In this document: positions 52,613-60,231 of the stretch, one piece after another
How the letters are laid out: each line of letters starts with the position of its first letter
Position numbering within the stretch: position 1 is the stretch's first letter
DNA from: Deltaproteobacteria bacterium
GTDB lineage: Bacteria; Desulfobacterota; Desulfarculia; Desulfarculales; Desulfarculaceae
DNA: 64,000 bases
Reading direction: 5' to 3'
Assembly: GCA_020444165.1 (NCBI GenBank)
Contig: JAHLLK010000013.1
Location: forward strand, 1 to 64,000
The notes under the pieces: model-generated
What the model was told of the DNA's origin: nothing
The model's database searches: none
The model's input: the letters and a program-made list of their open reading frames with translations, nothing else
Program-made: the position numbers and the translations under genes

Positions 52613-53569
52613 ATGAAACCACGCCTGGCGGAGCAGATGGCGGCCGACTGGCAGCGCACGGATCAGGGCTTGACCCCCCTGGCCCAGGGTCCGCCCCGGG
52701 TGCTCATGCTGGAAGTGACCAACCACTGCAACCTGGCCTGCCGCTTCTGCTACAACCGCCAGGCGCGGCGGGAACGGGGCTACCTGTCCCTGGACCTGGC
52801 CCGGATCGCCCTGGATCAGGCGCGGGACCTGGGAGTCGGGGAGCTGGCCCTGTACAGCACCGGCGAGCCCCTGTTGCACCCGGAGCTGGACCGGCTGACC
52901 GCCCTGGGCAAGGAGCGGGGGTTCTACACCTATCTCACCACCAACGGGCTGGCCCTGACCCTTGACCTGGGCCGGCGGCTGGCCGAGGCGGGGCTGGACA
53001 GCCTGAAGCTGAGCCTGGACGCCGGAGACCGGGAAGCCTATCGCCGGATCAAGGGCCGGGACGCCTTTGACCAGGTGTTGGCCAATCTGGCCGGGATCCG
53101 GGAAATCTCCCGGGAGCTGGGCCGCCCCCGGATTATCTGCTCCTTTGTCCAGACCCGGGACAATCTGCCCGGGCTGGCCGCTTTCCGGGCCTTGGCCGGG
53201 CCCTGGGCCGACGATCTCCTGGTGACCTGGCCGGTGAACTTGGGCGGCAAAGTGCGGCCCGGGGCGCCGGAGGGGGCCGGGCCGGGGGAGCGCCGGCCCT
53301 GCCGCATGCTCTGGGACCGCCTGGTGGTGTGCCACGACGGCCGCCTCACCCCTTGCTGCGTGGATTTCGAGGCGGAGCTTTGTTTTGCCCGTTTGGGCCA
53401 GGCTCCCTTGAGCGAGCTTTGGAACCACCCCCGACTGGTGGCCTGGCGGAAGGCCCACCTGGCCGGCGATTTGGCGGCTTTGCCGCCCTGCCGGGCCTGC
53501 GACGCCGCCCGGGTGCAGACTCCGGAGCGCCTCCTGGCCGCCCAAGCCCCCGCGGGGGAGGAGCGATGA
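52613..53569 (+). CDS. Radical SAM/SPASM protein
   Basis: A 318-residue radical SAM enzyme: TNHCNLACRFCYNRQ carries CxxxCxxC, ALYSTGEPLLHPELDRL and LDSLKLSLDAGDREAYRRIKG follow. The SPASM region has PCRMLWDRLVVCHDGRLTPCCVDFEAEL and, at the end, CRACDAAR. It differs from its neighbour by having no long N-terminal extension. Start ATG 1 bp after the upstream stop; stop overlaps the SpsF-like start (ATGA). Confidence 0.87.
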   Translation: MKPRLAEQMAADWQRTDQGLTPLAQGPPRVLMLEVTNHCNLACRFCYNRQARRERGYLSLDLARIALDQARDLGVGELALYSTGEPLLHPELDRLTALGKERGFYTYLTTNGLALTLDLGRRLAEAGLDSLKLSLDAGDREAYRRIKGRDAFDQVLANLAGIREISRELGRPRIICSFVQTRDNLPGLAAFRALAGPWADDLLVTWPVNLGGKVRPGAPEGAGPGERRPCRMLWDRLVVCHDGRLTPCCVDFEAELCFARLGQAPLSELWNHPRLVAWRKAHLAGDLAALPPCRACDAARVQTPERLLAAQAPAGEER

Positions 53570-54291
53570 ACCCCCCAGCCGGCCTCATCCCACCCCAGGG
53601 GGTCTGGGCCCTGATCCAGGCCCGCCTGGGCTCCACCCGGTTGCCCGGCAAAGTGCTCCTGCCCCTGGCCGGACGCCCGCTTTTGGGGTGGGTGGTGGCC
53701 CGGGCCCGCTTGATCGCCCCCCAGGTGGCGGTGGCGGTGATCACCGGCGCGGGGGAGGAGAACCGGCCCCTGGTGGAATGGTGCAGCCGGGAGGGGGTGC
53801 CTTGCCTGCGGGGCAGCGAAGACGACGTGCTGGACCGATATTGCCAGGCGGCCCTTGCTCTGGAGGCCCACACGGTGCTCCGGCTCACGGCGGACAACCC
53901 CATGCTGGACCAGGATTTGGCCCGGACCCTGCTCTTGGCCCATCTGGCCCATGGCGCGGACTACTCCAGCGCCAAGGAGGAGTTCGGCTCCGGCCTGCCC
54001 CTGGGGGTGGGGGTGGAGATCTTCTCGCGCCGGGTGCTGTGGGACCTGAACCAGCGGGAACTCTCCGCCGGGGACCGCGAGCACGTTAACGAGGCCATCC
54101 TGGCCGCCCCGGAGCGTTTCCGCTGTTTGGGGCTCCGCCTGGGGGGAGATCATGCCTCCTGCCGCCTCACGGTGGACACCCCGGAGGATCTGGCCCGGGT
54201 GGGCGCCTGGCTGGCCTCGCTGCCCGCGGACCAGCGCCTGGCCGCCGAAGCCTGGCGGGCCCTGGCGGCCCCCAAGGAGGGCCGGGTTTGA
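53566..54291 (+). CDS. SpsF-like cytidylyltransferase
   Basis: A 241-residue protein of the SpsF / CMP-sugar cytidylyltransferase group. The nucleotide loop is LIQARLGSTRLPGKVLLPLAGRPLL, followed by CLRGSEDDVLDRYCQAA and VLRLTADNPMLDQ. It is expected to activate the nonulosonic acid made by the NeuB-like enzyme as a CMP-sugar. The ATG at 53566 overlaps the upstream stop; longer in-frame extension lies within the radical SAM gene and is rejected. Its stop overlaps the next TTG start (TTGA). Confidence 0.85.
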   Translation: MNPPAGLIPPQGVWALIQARLGSTRLPGKVLLPLAGRPLLGWVVARARLIAPQVAVAVITGAGEENRPLVEWCSREGVPCLRGSEDDVLDRYCQAALALEAHTVLRLTADNPMLDQDLARTLLLAHLAHGADYSSAKEEFGSGLPLGVGVEIFSRRVLWDLNQRELSAGDREHVNEAILAAPERFRCLGLRLGGDHASCRLTVDTPEDLARVGAWLASLPADQRLAAEAWRALAAPKEGRV

Positions 54292-55250
54292 GCCGGTCCA
54301 TCGCGTTCGTGCACCTGGGCTTGCCCAAGGCTGCCAGCACCTGGTTGCAAACCACGGCCTTCACCCATCCGGACATCCGGTTGGTCCCCCTGCATCAATT
54401 TTCGCCGGAATTCTGGCGCTTCATGGAACGGGCCGAGCATTTGTTCTCGCCGGACGATTTCCGGCCCCTTTTCCGGGATCTCGTCGAGGCCACGCCGCCA
54501 GGTGGGCTCGTGGGCCTGTCCTATGAGCGGCTTTCCGGCGGACTCCTGCACAGCCGGGATGCGGCCTGCCTGGCTCGCCGGGTGGCCCTCTGCCTGGGGG
54601 AAATCAAGGTCGTGCTGCTTCTGCGTGCGCAACCGGCCATGCTGGCCTCCATTTACGATCAGTACGTGAAAAACGGCGGCACGCTGGGGTTCAGGCGGTT
54701 TTTGCAGGACCGGCTCATCGCCGGTCCGGCGGTGGTGGAGAAGCTGGCCTACCACCGCCTGGTGGAAATGTATTTCGAGATTTTCGGCCGGGACAGGGTC
54801 CTGGTGGGCTTCGCGGAGGAGTTGCGCCGGGACGAGGTGGGCTTCCTGGACCGGCTCTGGCGGTTCTTGGGCCTGGGGGGCTTTCCCGGTTGGCCGGGCG
54901 GCCAGGCCCCGGCGGGCCGGGCCAATTCCAGCCTGACCCCGCCCTGCCGCATCGTGAAACGCTGTTTGAATCAATTTTTCCTGCAGCCATTCAACCCGGC
55001 GCCTTGGGGGCCGCTACCCTTTGCCTGGCACCAGTTTATGCGTTTTCGCCTGCTGGAAAACGGGCTGGACCCCTGGCTCCGCCGGCTTCGCCCGAGTTGG
55101 CCCTCCCCCCTGGACACCCTGAGCCCGGCGGAGCGCGCCCAGCTGCGGGCCGGGTTCGCCCGGAGCAATGAAATCCTGGGGGAACTCCTGGGCCGCGACC
55201 TGGGCGAACTGGGCTTTCCCCTGCCCGGCCAACCGGGAATCCCTGCGTGA
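54288..55250 (+). CDS. Sulfotransferase-like protein
   Basis: A 320-residue protein from a TTG overlapping the SpsF stop. The N-terminal SIAFVHLGLPKAASTWLQTTAF fits the PAPS-binding P-loop of sulfotransferases, with EIKVVLLLRAQPAMLASIYDQYVK as a candidate 3'-phosphate loop (R in LLRAQP). The RILVGFAEEL-like segment (RVLVGFAEELRRDEVGFLDRLWRFLGL) is also typical. The sequence is divergent, so catalytic competence is not assured. It would be the third sulfotransferase in the region. Confidence 0.68.
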   Translation: MSRSIAFVHLGLPKAASTWLQTTAFTHPDIRLVPLHQFSPEFWRFMERAEHLFSPDDFRPLFRDLVEATPPGGLVGLSYERLSGGLLHSRDAACLARRVALCLGEIKVVLLLRAQPAMLASIYDQYVKNGGTLGFRRFLQDRLIAGPAVVEKLAYHRLVEMYFEIFGRDRVLVGFAEELRRDEVGFLDRLWRFLGLGGFPGWPGGQAPAGRANSSLTPPCRIVKRCLNQFFLQPFNPAPWGPLPFAWHQFMRFRLLENGLDPWLRRLRPSWPSPLDTLSPAERAQLRAGFARSNEILGELLGRDLGELGFPLPGQPGIPA

Positions 55251-56449
55251 CGTACGACCCGCCCCTCATCAGCCTGGTGATCCTCTCCTGGAACCGCCGG
55301 GCGGAGTTGGCCCGCACCCTGGGCCAGGTCCTGGCCCTGGGCTACCGGCCCCTGGAGGTGATCGTGGTGGACAACGGCTCGGCCGACGGCACGCCGGAAC
55401 TGGTGCGGGCAGAGTTTCCCGCGGTCCGCCTGGTGGCCCTCCCCCGCAACCGGGGGGCCCGGGCCCGCAACCACGGCCTGGCCCTGGCCCGGGGGGAGCT
55501 GGTGGTGATGCTGGATGACGACTCCACGCCGCTGCCGGGCAGCCTGGAGCGCCTGGCCGCGGTCATGGCCGCGCGGCCCCGCCTGGGGGCGGCCGCCTTC
55601 CGGGTGCGGCTCCCCGGCGGGCAAGAGGAGACCGGGGGGCACCGCACGGCTTTCGTGGGCTGCGGGGTGGGCTTCCGCACGGGCGCGCTGCGGGAGGTGG
55701 GCGGTTATCCCCGGGGCTACCGCTACTACGTGGAGGAGTACGACGTGAGTTTCCGGCTGCTGGCCCGGGGCTGGCAGGTGGGCTGGTTCGGGGACCTGGA
55801 GGTGCTCCATCGCCAGGCGGCCCAGGGGCGCGACCTGGGGCGGATCATCCGCTATCTCACTCGCAACAACCTCTGGCTGTGGCCGCGTTTTCTGCCCCTG
55901 GGCCCGGCCCTGGCCGAGAGCCTGGAGGTGACCCGGCGCTACTGGCGGGTGGCGCGGCGGGAAGGGGTGCTGCCGGCTTGGCTTTGGGGGACGGCCGCCG
56001 GTCTGGGACGGCTGCCCCTGGCCCTGGCCACCCGGCGGCTCCTGCCCCGGGAAACCTGGGCCCAGATCCTGGGTGACGAAATAATTCTTAAAAAAATGCG
56101 CCAACTTGCCGATAAGATTGGTGAGGGTCCCCTGGGCCTGGTGAACTACACCCGGGACACCCGGCGGTATCTGGCGGCGGCCCGCCAGGCGGGAATCACC
56201 GTGGAGGCGGTGTTCGATCCCTTGCTGGCCGGGCAGAAGCGCGCCTGGCGGGGTGCGCCGGTGCGGCCCCTGACCGCGCTGCCCACGGCCCGGGCCCGGG
56301 TGTTCCTCACCACCAACCCCGCCCCCGGCGCGCACCAGATGAACCTCCGGGCCTGGCAGGCGGGCGGGTATCCCGGGGAGGTGCTGACCTTTTTCCCCTA
56401 TGAGGCGGCCCTGGCCGCCGCAGCCGCCCTTGATCCTCCGGTTGGATAA
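55247..56449 (+). CDS. Family 2 glycosyltransferase with C-terminal extension
   Basis: A 400-residue protein from a GTG overlapping the upstream stop (GTGA). The GT2 domain (1-230) has LISLVILSWNRRAELARTLG, EVIVVDNGSADGTPELV, ELVVMLDDDSTPLPGSLERL (DxD) and YVEEYDVSFRLLARGWQVGW. The C-terminal part from about 275 (DEIILKKMRQLADKIGEGPLGLVNYTRDTRRYL...RVFLTTNPAPGAHQMNLR) is not a GT2 feature and resembles a small Rossmann-like domain of unknown role. Confidence 0.87.
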   Translation: MTYDPPLISLVILSWNRRAELARTLGQVLALGYRPLEVIVVDNGSADGTPELVRAEFPAVRLVALPRNRGARARNHGLALARGELVVMLDDDSTPLPGSLERLAAVMAARPRLGAAAFRVRLPGGQEETGGHRTAFVGCGVGFRTGALREVGGYPRGYRYYVEEYDVSFRLLARGWQVGWFGDLEVLHRQAAQGRDLGRIIRYLTRNNLWLWPRFLPLGPALAESLEVTRRYWRVARREGVLPAWLWGTAAGLGRLPLALATRRLLPRETWAQILGDEIILKKMRQLADKIGEGPLGLVNYTRDTRRYLAAARQAGITVEAVFDPLLAGQKRAWRGAPVRPLTALPTARARVFLTTNPAPGAHQMNLRAWQAGGYPGEVLTFFPYEAALAAAAALDPPVG

Positions 56450-56451
56450 GC

Positions 56452-57498
56452 ATGAAGGAATTCAGCGAGTTCAAGATCATCAACCATCTCGACCGCTTCC
56501 AGGCCGTCCTCAGGGGGGAGCTGCCCCTGCCGGTGACCGCGGAGCTGGACCCCACCAACGAATGCAACCACCGCTGCCCTTGGTGCCTGGACGCCCATCT
56601 GCGCAACGGTCCGCCGGCCACCATGCCCGCGGAGTTGATCTTCCGCCTCCTGGACGAGCTGGGCTCCCTGGGGGTGAAGGCGGTGACCGTGAAAGGCGGG
56701 GGCGAGCCCCTGGTGCACCCGGACATCGACCAGGTGCTTTACCGGGCGCGGGAGGCTGGCCTGGAGTGCGGGCTCATCACCAACGGCGAGTTATTGGAAG
56801 ACCACTTGGAGGCGGTGATAGATTGCTGCTCCTGGGTGCGGGTGAGCCTGGCCGCGGCCACTTCCCAGACCCACGACCTGATCCAGCGGCCCCTGGCGCG
56901 GGACACCTTTGGCAAGACCCTGCGGGGCCTGTCCGCCGTGGCTCCCCGGGTGCTCACCGGGTTGGTGATGGTGGTGGGGCGGCCCAACCTGGGCGAGATG
57001 GCCGAGGTGGCCCGCCTGGGCCGGGACCTCGGGGCGCGCTACCTCGCCTTCAAACAGGCGGTGCTGCCGGGCAAGCACTTCACCGCGAGGGAACTCCGGG
57101 CCATGGAGGATATCTACCTGGCCGCCAAGGAAGAACTGGAAACCCCCACCTTCCAGGTCATGGGCTCCCGGGTGTACCAGCTGGGCAACGGCGACGAGCC
57201 CCAGCCCTACCGGCTCTGCAAGGCCCACCACCTGGTGGCCATCGTCTGCGCCGACGCCGGGATGTATGCCTGCTGCTCCACCCGGGGCAACCAGGGCTTC
57301 CGCTACGGCTCCCTCAAGAAGCAGAGCTTCGCCCAAATCTGGGAGTCCAAGCGGCGAAAACAAATCCTGGCCGGCATCGACCGGGGCTCCTGCCGGGCCT
57401 TGTGCCTGGGCCGCACCTCCTACATGCGCTACGACCATTACAACCAGCTTTTCGACTATCTGGCCGACCCGGACAAGCCCCACAAGGATTTCCTCTGA
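56452..57498 (+). CDS. Radical SAM/SPASM protein
   Basis: A 348-residue radical SAM enzyme two bases after the GT2 stop. CxxxCxxC is DPTNECNHRCPWCLDAHL; VTVKGGGEPLVHPDIDQV and LITNGELLEDHL follow. The C-terminal SPASM-like part carries YRLCKAHHLVAIVCADAGMYACCSTRGNQGF and a final Cys pair in SCRALCLGRTSYMRYDHYN. It is the last gene of the coupled glycan operon. Presence of four radical SAM genes in one glycan region is unusual. Confidence 0.87.
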   Translation: MKEFSEFKIINHLDRFQAVLRGELPLPVTAELDPTNECNHRCPWCLDAHLRNGPPATMPAELIFRLLDELGSLGVKAVTVKGGGEPLVHPDIDQVLYRAREAGLECGLITNGELLEDHLEAVIDCCSWVRVSLAAATSQTHDLIQRPLARDTFGKTLRGLSAVAPRVLTGLVMVVGRPNLGEMAEVARLGRDLGARYLAFKQAVLPGKHFTARELRAMEDIYLAAKEELETPTFQVMGSRVYQLGNGDEPQPYRLCKAHHLVAIVCADAGMYACCSTRGNQGFRYGSLKKQSFAQIWESKRRKQILAGIDRGSCRALCLGRTSYMRYDHYNQLFDYLADPDKPHKDFL

Positions 57499-57641
57499 GC
57501 CGCGCGGGGCGGTCAATCCCCGCTGCTCGCCCCGGTTTCGCCTTGTGCTCCCCGCCCCGGTTTGTTAGGTTGCCGCAGGTCCGGGGGGGCCACGCCTCGG
57601 AAATTTCCTGTCACACCTGAAAAATCTGCTTGGGGGGTATC

Positions 57642-57672
57642 ATGAGACGTCTTCTCGTTTTGGCGGCGGTAT
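57642..57672 (+). other. Orphaned 5' end of the exported-protein gene, cut off by repeat A copy 4
   Basis: ATG at 57642 encodes MRRLLVLAAV then a TGA inside the inserted repeat. Deleting the repeat and one TAT joins this to 57889 in frame, giving the signal peptide MRRLLVLAAV-WVFCLPGPGWALGQA and a 278-residue product. Confidence 0.85.
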
Positions 57673-57885
57673 GAGGCCATTGCATGGTGAAACACATAAA
57701 ACGTGTTGATATTATGCCAAAAATGGCTGTGAAACATGATTACGGCGGGCAATGGCCGATGCGGGCCAAGGATGGCCCGCCAAATTGCAAGCTTCAAAAA
57801 GCTTGCAATTTGTGAGGCTTGGCAAAACCGCGTTTTTGCCAAGCCGACATTGCACGGGGCAGGACGCCCCGTGCAATGCTCTCGC
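57673..57885 (+). repeat. Palindromic mobile repeat family A, copy 4 (213 bp, internal deletion)
   Basis: Flanked by TAT (57670-57672 and 57886-57888). It lacks 37 bp of the central part: the inner hairpin is gone but the closing stem is kept, giving GGCTTGGCAAAAC-CGC-GTTTTTGCCAAGCC (57816-57845). All other hairpins are intact. It is inserted in the signal-peptide codons of the gene that follows. Confidence 0.92.
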
Positions 57886-58694
57886 TATGGGTGTTTTGCC
57901 TGCCCGGGCCCGGCTGGGCTCTGGGTCAGGCGGACCCGTTCCTGGCCGGCCAAACCCAGACCCTGGGGCTCGACGCCGCCAGTCTTTCCTATTTCAACAG
58001 CCACGATGTCGCCCAGGACCAGACGGAAAACCTGGTTTTGACCCAATGGACCGAGTTCGTGGACAGCGACGGCAACTGGGGCGCCCGGGGACAGGTGGTC
58101 AACCAGGGCACGGAACGGATATGGTTCGGCAAGGTCAAGATCGATCTCTTTGACAAGGAAACCGGCGCCTTCGTGGCCAATGAATTCGGCTATATCAACG
58201 GAGAGACGGCCCGCACGCAGTACGGCATCACCACTGACACCACCTTGGCTCCCGGCGACACCGCCACCTTTGATATCGAGTTCACGGACTGGAAGGTGGA
58301 CACGGTCCAGGCCGGAGCCAAGTCTTTTGCCTGGTCCACTTATGACGCCGAGCCGTTGTTGACCCAGGTTGAGCTGACGGAAATGAACGAATACACCTTC
58401 AAGTGGAAGTACCTCAAACGCCCGGCGGAGTGGGCCGGCCGCGGTCTGGTGCGGAACACGGGCAGTGAGTGGTCTTTCTTCAACAAGGTGCACGTGGACT
58501 TCTTCAACGAGGCCGGCGACTACATCGGCGATGATTTCACCTATGTCGACGGCCAGATGGGGACCATCTCCGGCATCGAAACCGACACCGCGCTGGCGCC
58601 TGGGGCCACGGGCAGCTTCGACCTAAAGTACACCGGAGTGCCGCGAGCCCAGGTGGCTTCCATCCGCACCCGGGTGTGGTGGGACGAGAACTGA
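57876..58694 (+). CDS. Exported protein with two FxLYD-like domains; N-terminus interrupted by repeat A copy 4
   Basis: Two tandem beta-rich domains are seen, each of the form G-x-V-x-N-x-G...F-x-K-V-x-V-D-x-F...G...T-D-T-x-L-A-P-G-x-T-x-x-F-D (about 35-150 and 160-270), as in FxLYD-type periplasmic proteins. The original signal peptide began at 57642 and was split by the repeat. An ATG within the right end of the repeat (57876) is in frame and yields MLSLWVFCLPGPGWALGQA, a shortened hydrophobic leader, so the gene may still be expressed or even exported. Otherwise it is a recent pseudogene. It is not part of the upstream glycan operon by spacing. Confidence 0.75.
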   Translation: MLSLWVFCLPGPGWALGQADPFLAGQTQTLGLDAASLSYFNSHDVAQDQTENLVLTQWTEFVDSDGNWGARGQVVNQGTERIWFGKVKIDLFDKETGAFVANEFGYINGETARTQYGITTDTTLAPGDTATFDIEFTDWKVDTVQAGAKSFAWSTYDAEPLLTQVELTEMNEYTFKWKYLKRPAEWAGRGLVRNTGSEWSFFNKVHVDFFNEAGDYIGDDFTYVDGQMGTISGIETDTALAPGATGSFDLKYTGVPRAQVASIRTRVWWDEN

Positions 58695-58703
58695 AAATAG
58701 GTG

Positions 58704-58789
58704 GGGGCCCAGCCTCCGCTCGCTGGTGGTTGGGCCCCGGAAGGCAACAGGAAAGGCCGCACCCTGGGGGGAGCGGCCTTGAACTTTTT
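58704..58789. terminator. Two hairpins between the FxLYD gene and tRNA-Ala
   Basis: Stem 1: GGGGCCCAGCC (58704-58714) with GGTTGGGCCCC (58728-58738). Stem 2: AAGGCCGC (58753-58760) with GCGGCCTT (58773-58780), followed on the plus strand by GAACTTTTT and on the minus strand by TTTCCTGTT, so it could serve both the gene and the tRNA. Confidence 0.65.
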
Positions 58790-58792
58790 GTG

Positions 58793-58868
58793 TGGTGGAG
58801 ACGAGCGGGATCGAACCGCCGGCCTGTGCGTTGCGAACGCACCGCTCTCCCAGCTGAGCTACGTCCCC
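58793..58868 (-). tRNA. tRNA-Ala (anticodon CGC)
   Basis: Reading the minus strand: acceptor GGGGACG pairs with CGTCTCC, D-arm AGCTCAGCTGGGAGAGC, anticodon stem GTGCG / CGCAC with loop TTCGCAA (anticodon CGC, codon GCG), T-arm GGCGGTTCGATCCCGC, discriminator A, and an encoded CCA. All cloverleaf elements are present. Confidence 0.95.
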
Positions 58869-58954
58869 ACTATGTCGCGGACTCGGCGCTGGCTTGGGGC
58901 CTGCCCCACAGCACGCCGGCTTTGTCGCCCCTTCGCCCTCGGCCCCTTGGCTCC

Positions 58955-59220
58955 GGCCCGGTTGGCCTGGGCAGCGCTTTTACCCCCGGCCCCTCGGCCC
59001 TTTAACCCCGGCCCGGATGGCCTGGGTAGCGCTTTTACCCCCGGCCCCTCGGCCCTTTAACCCCGGCCCGGCTGGCCTGGGCAGCGCTTTTACCCCCGGC
59101 CCCTCGGCCCTTTACCCCCGGCCCGGTTGGCCTGGGCAGCGCTTTTACCCCCGGCCTCTTGGCCCCTTAACCTCGGCCCGGCTGGCCTGGGCAGCGCTTT
59201 TAACCTCGGCCCCTTGGCCC
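58955..59220. repeat. 55-bp tandem repeat array, about five units
   Basis: Units begin GGCCCGGNTGGCCTGGGCAG at 58955, 59010, 59065, 59120 and 59175, each exactly 55 bp, with a partial unit start at 59216. Units differ by a few substitutions. The period is not a multiple of three and units are contiguous without spacers, so it is neither coding nor CRISPR. It lies upstream of the tRNA-Ala gene (minus strand) and upstream of hisB (plus strand). Confidence 0.92.
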
Positions 59221-59643
59221 GGTTGCTAAGGCAGTGATTCCAGCGGGTAAGGGAAGCCCTGCCCGCAGGTGTTGGATATTACCGGGCCGGCGAGGGAAAG
59301 TCAACTGAACGGGCCGCTGGCAAGGGCGGGTTTTTTGCTTGGGCCAGGAGCCCCGCCAGCCCAGAATAGGCTTAGGAGGAGGGAGGGTTGCCGGGGGGAC
59401 GGCCCGGCAACCCGCGGGGTGCGCCCCGGGCGGGGAGCCATGGAAAACCGCTTGCCTTTGGCCGCCTTTACGGGTTAGTTAGGGCAGGCTGCCGGGCCGA
59501 GCCCTCCCGCCTGAGGGTAGACTCCGCCCGGCGCTTCGCTTGGTTAGACAAAGAGGCCGGAAAATGATAGGTTGGGCACGGCCCTGGCGCGGGGAGCGCC
59601 GGGCCGGGGAACAATCCAAGCGCGAAGGGGGCAAAGGGGTTTC
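59221..59643. other. Intergenic region upstream of hisB
   Basis: About 420 bp with no convincing gene. Short open frames lack start signals. A small inverted repeat lies near 59395-59410 (GGGACGGCCCGG region). The hisB ribosome-binding site AAAGGGG is at about 59633. Confidence 0.4.
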
Positions 59644-60231
59644 ATGAGCCGGAGGGCCGAGATAAAACGCCGCACCAAGGAGACGGAAATCACCCTCTCC
59701 CTGGAGCTGGATGGCGAGGGGCGCAGCCAGATCTCCACGGGGATAGGCTTTTTCGACCACATGCTCACCCACGTGGCCTTTCACGGCTTCTTTGATCTGG
59801 AGCTCACGGCCGAGGGCGACTTGCACGTGGACCCCCACCACACGGTGGAGGACGTGGGCATCTGCCTGGGGCAGGCCTTGTCCCACTGCCTGGCCGACCG
59901 TTCCGGGCTGACCCGCTACGGCAACGCGATGGTGCCCATGGACGAGGCCTTGGCCCAGGTGGTGGTGGACCTGAGCAACCGCCCGCTGTTGGTGGTGCAG
60001 GCCGCCCAGCTGCCTGGGCCTTGCGGCGGGTTTGACGGACAGTTGGCCCAGGAGTTTTGGCGGGCCCTGTCCCTGCACGGCGGCCTGACCCTGCACGTGC
60101 TCTTGCATTACGGTCAAAACGATCATCATATACTAGAGGCCGCTTTCAAGGCCCTGGGCCGGGCCTTGGACCAAGCCACTGGTCACGAGGCCCGCTCCTG
60201 GGGCGTGGTTTCCACCAAGGGGGTGTTATGA
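59644..60231 (+). CDS. hisB: Imidazoleglycerol-phosphate dehydratase
   Basis: A 195-residue monofunctional HisB catalysing the sixth step of histidine synthesis. Metal-binding motifs GIGFFDHMLTHVAFHG, VDPHHTVEDVGICLGQAL and, near the end, QNDHHILEAAFKALGRAL are intact. The ATG at 59644 follows AAAGGGG. The stop overlaps a lipoprotein gene (ATGA), after which hisA follows, so the his operon is interrupted by a non-histidine gene. Confidence 0.97.
   Translation: MSRRAEIKRRTKETEITLSLELDGEGRSQISTGIGFFDHMLTHVAFHGFFDLELTAEGDLHVDPHHTVEDVGICLGQALSHCLADRSGLTRYGNAMVPMDEALAQVVVDLSNRPLLVVQAAQLPGPCGGFDGQLAQEFWRALSLHGGLTLHVLLHYGQNDHHILEAAFKALGRALDQATGHEARSWGVVSTKGVL

Noticed and set aside
26278..57498. 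Phage, defence or secretion system hidden in the accessory region
   Set aside because: No nuclease, helicase, toxin-antitoxin, integrase, tail or secretion ATPase motifs seen; the genes read as carbohydrate synthesis and modification enzymes, apart from the exported DsrE-family gene and the inserted mobile block.
58955..59220. CRISPR array
   Set aside because: Repeat units are contiguous at 55 bp with no unique spacers and no cas genes nearby.
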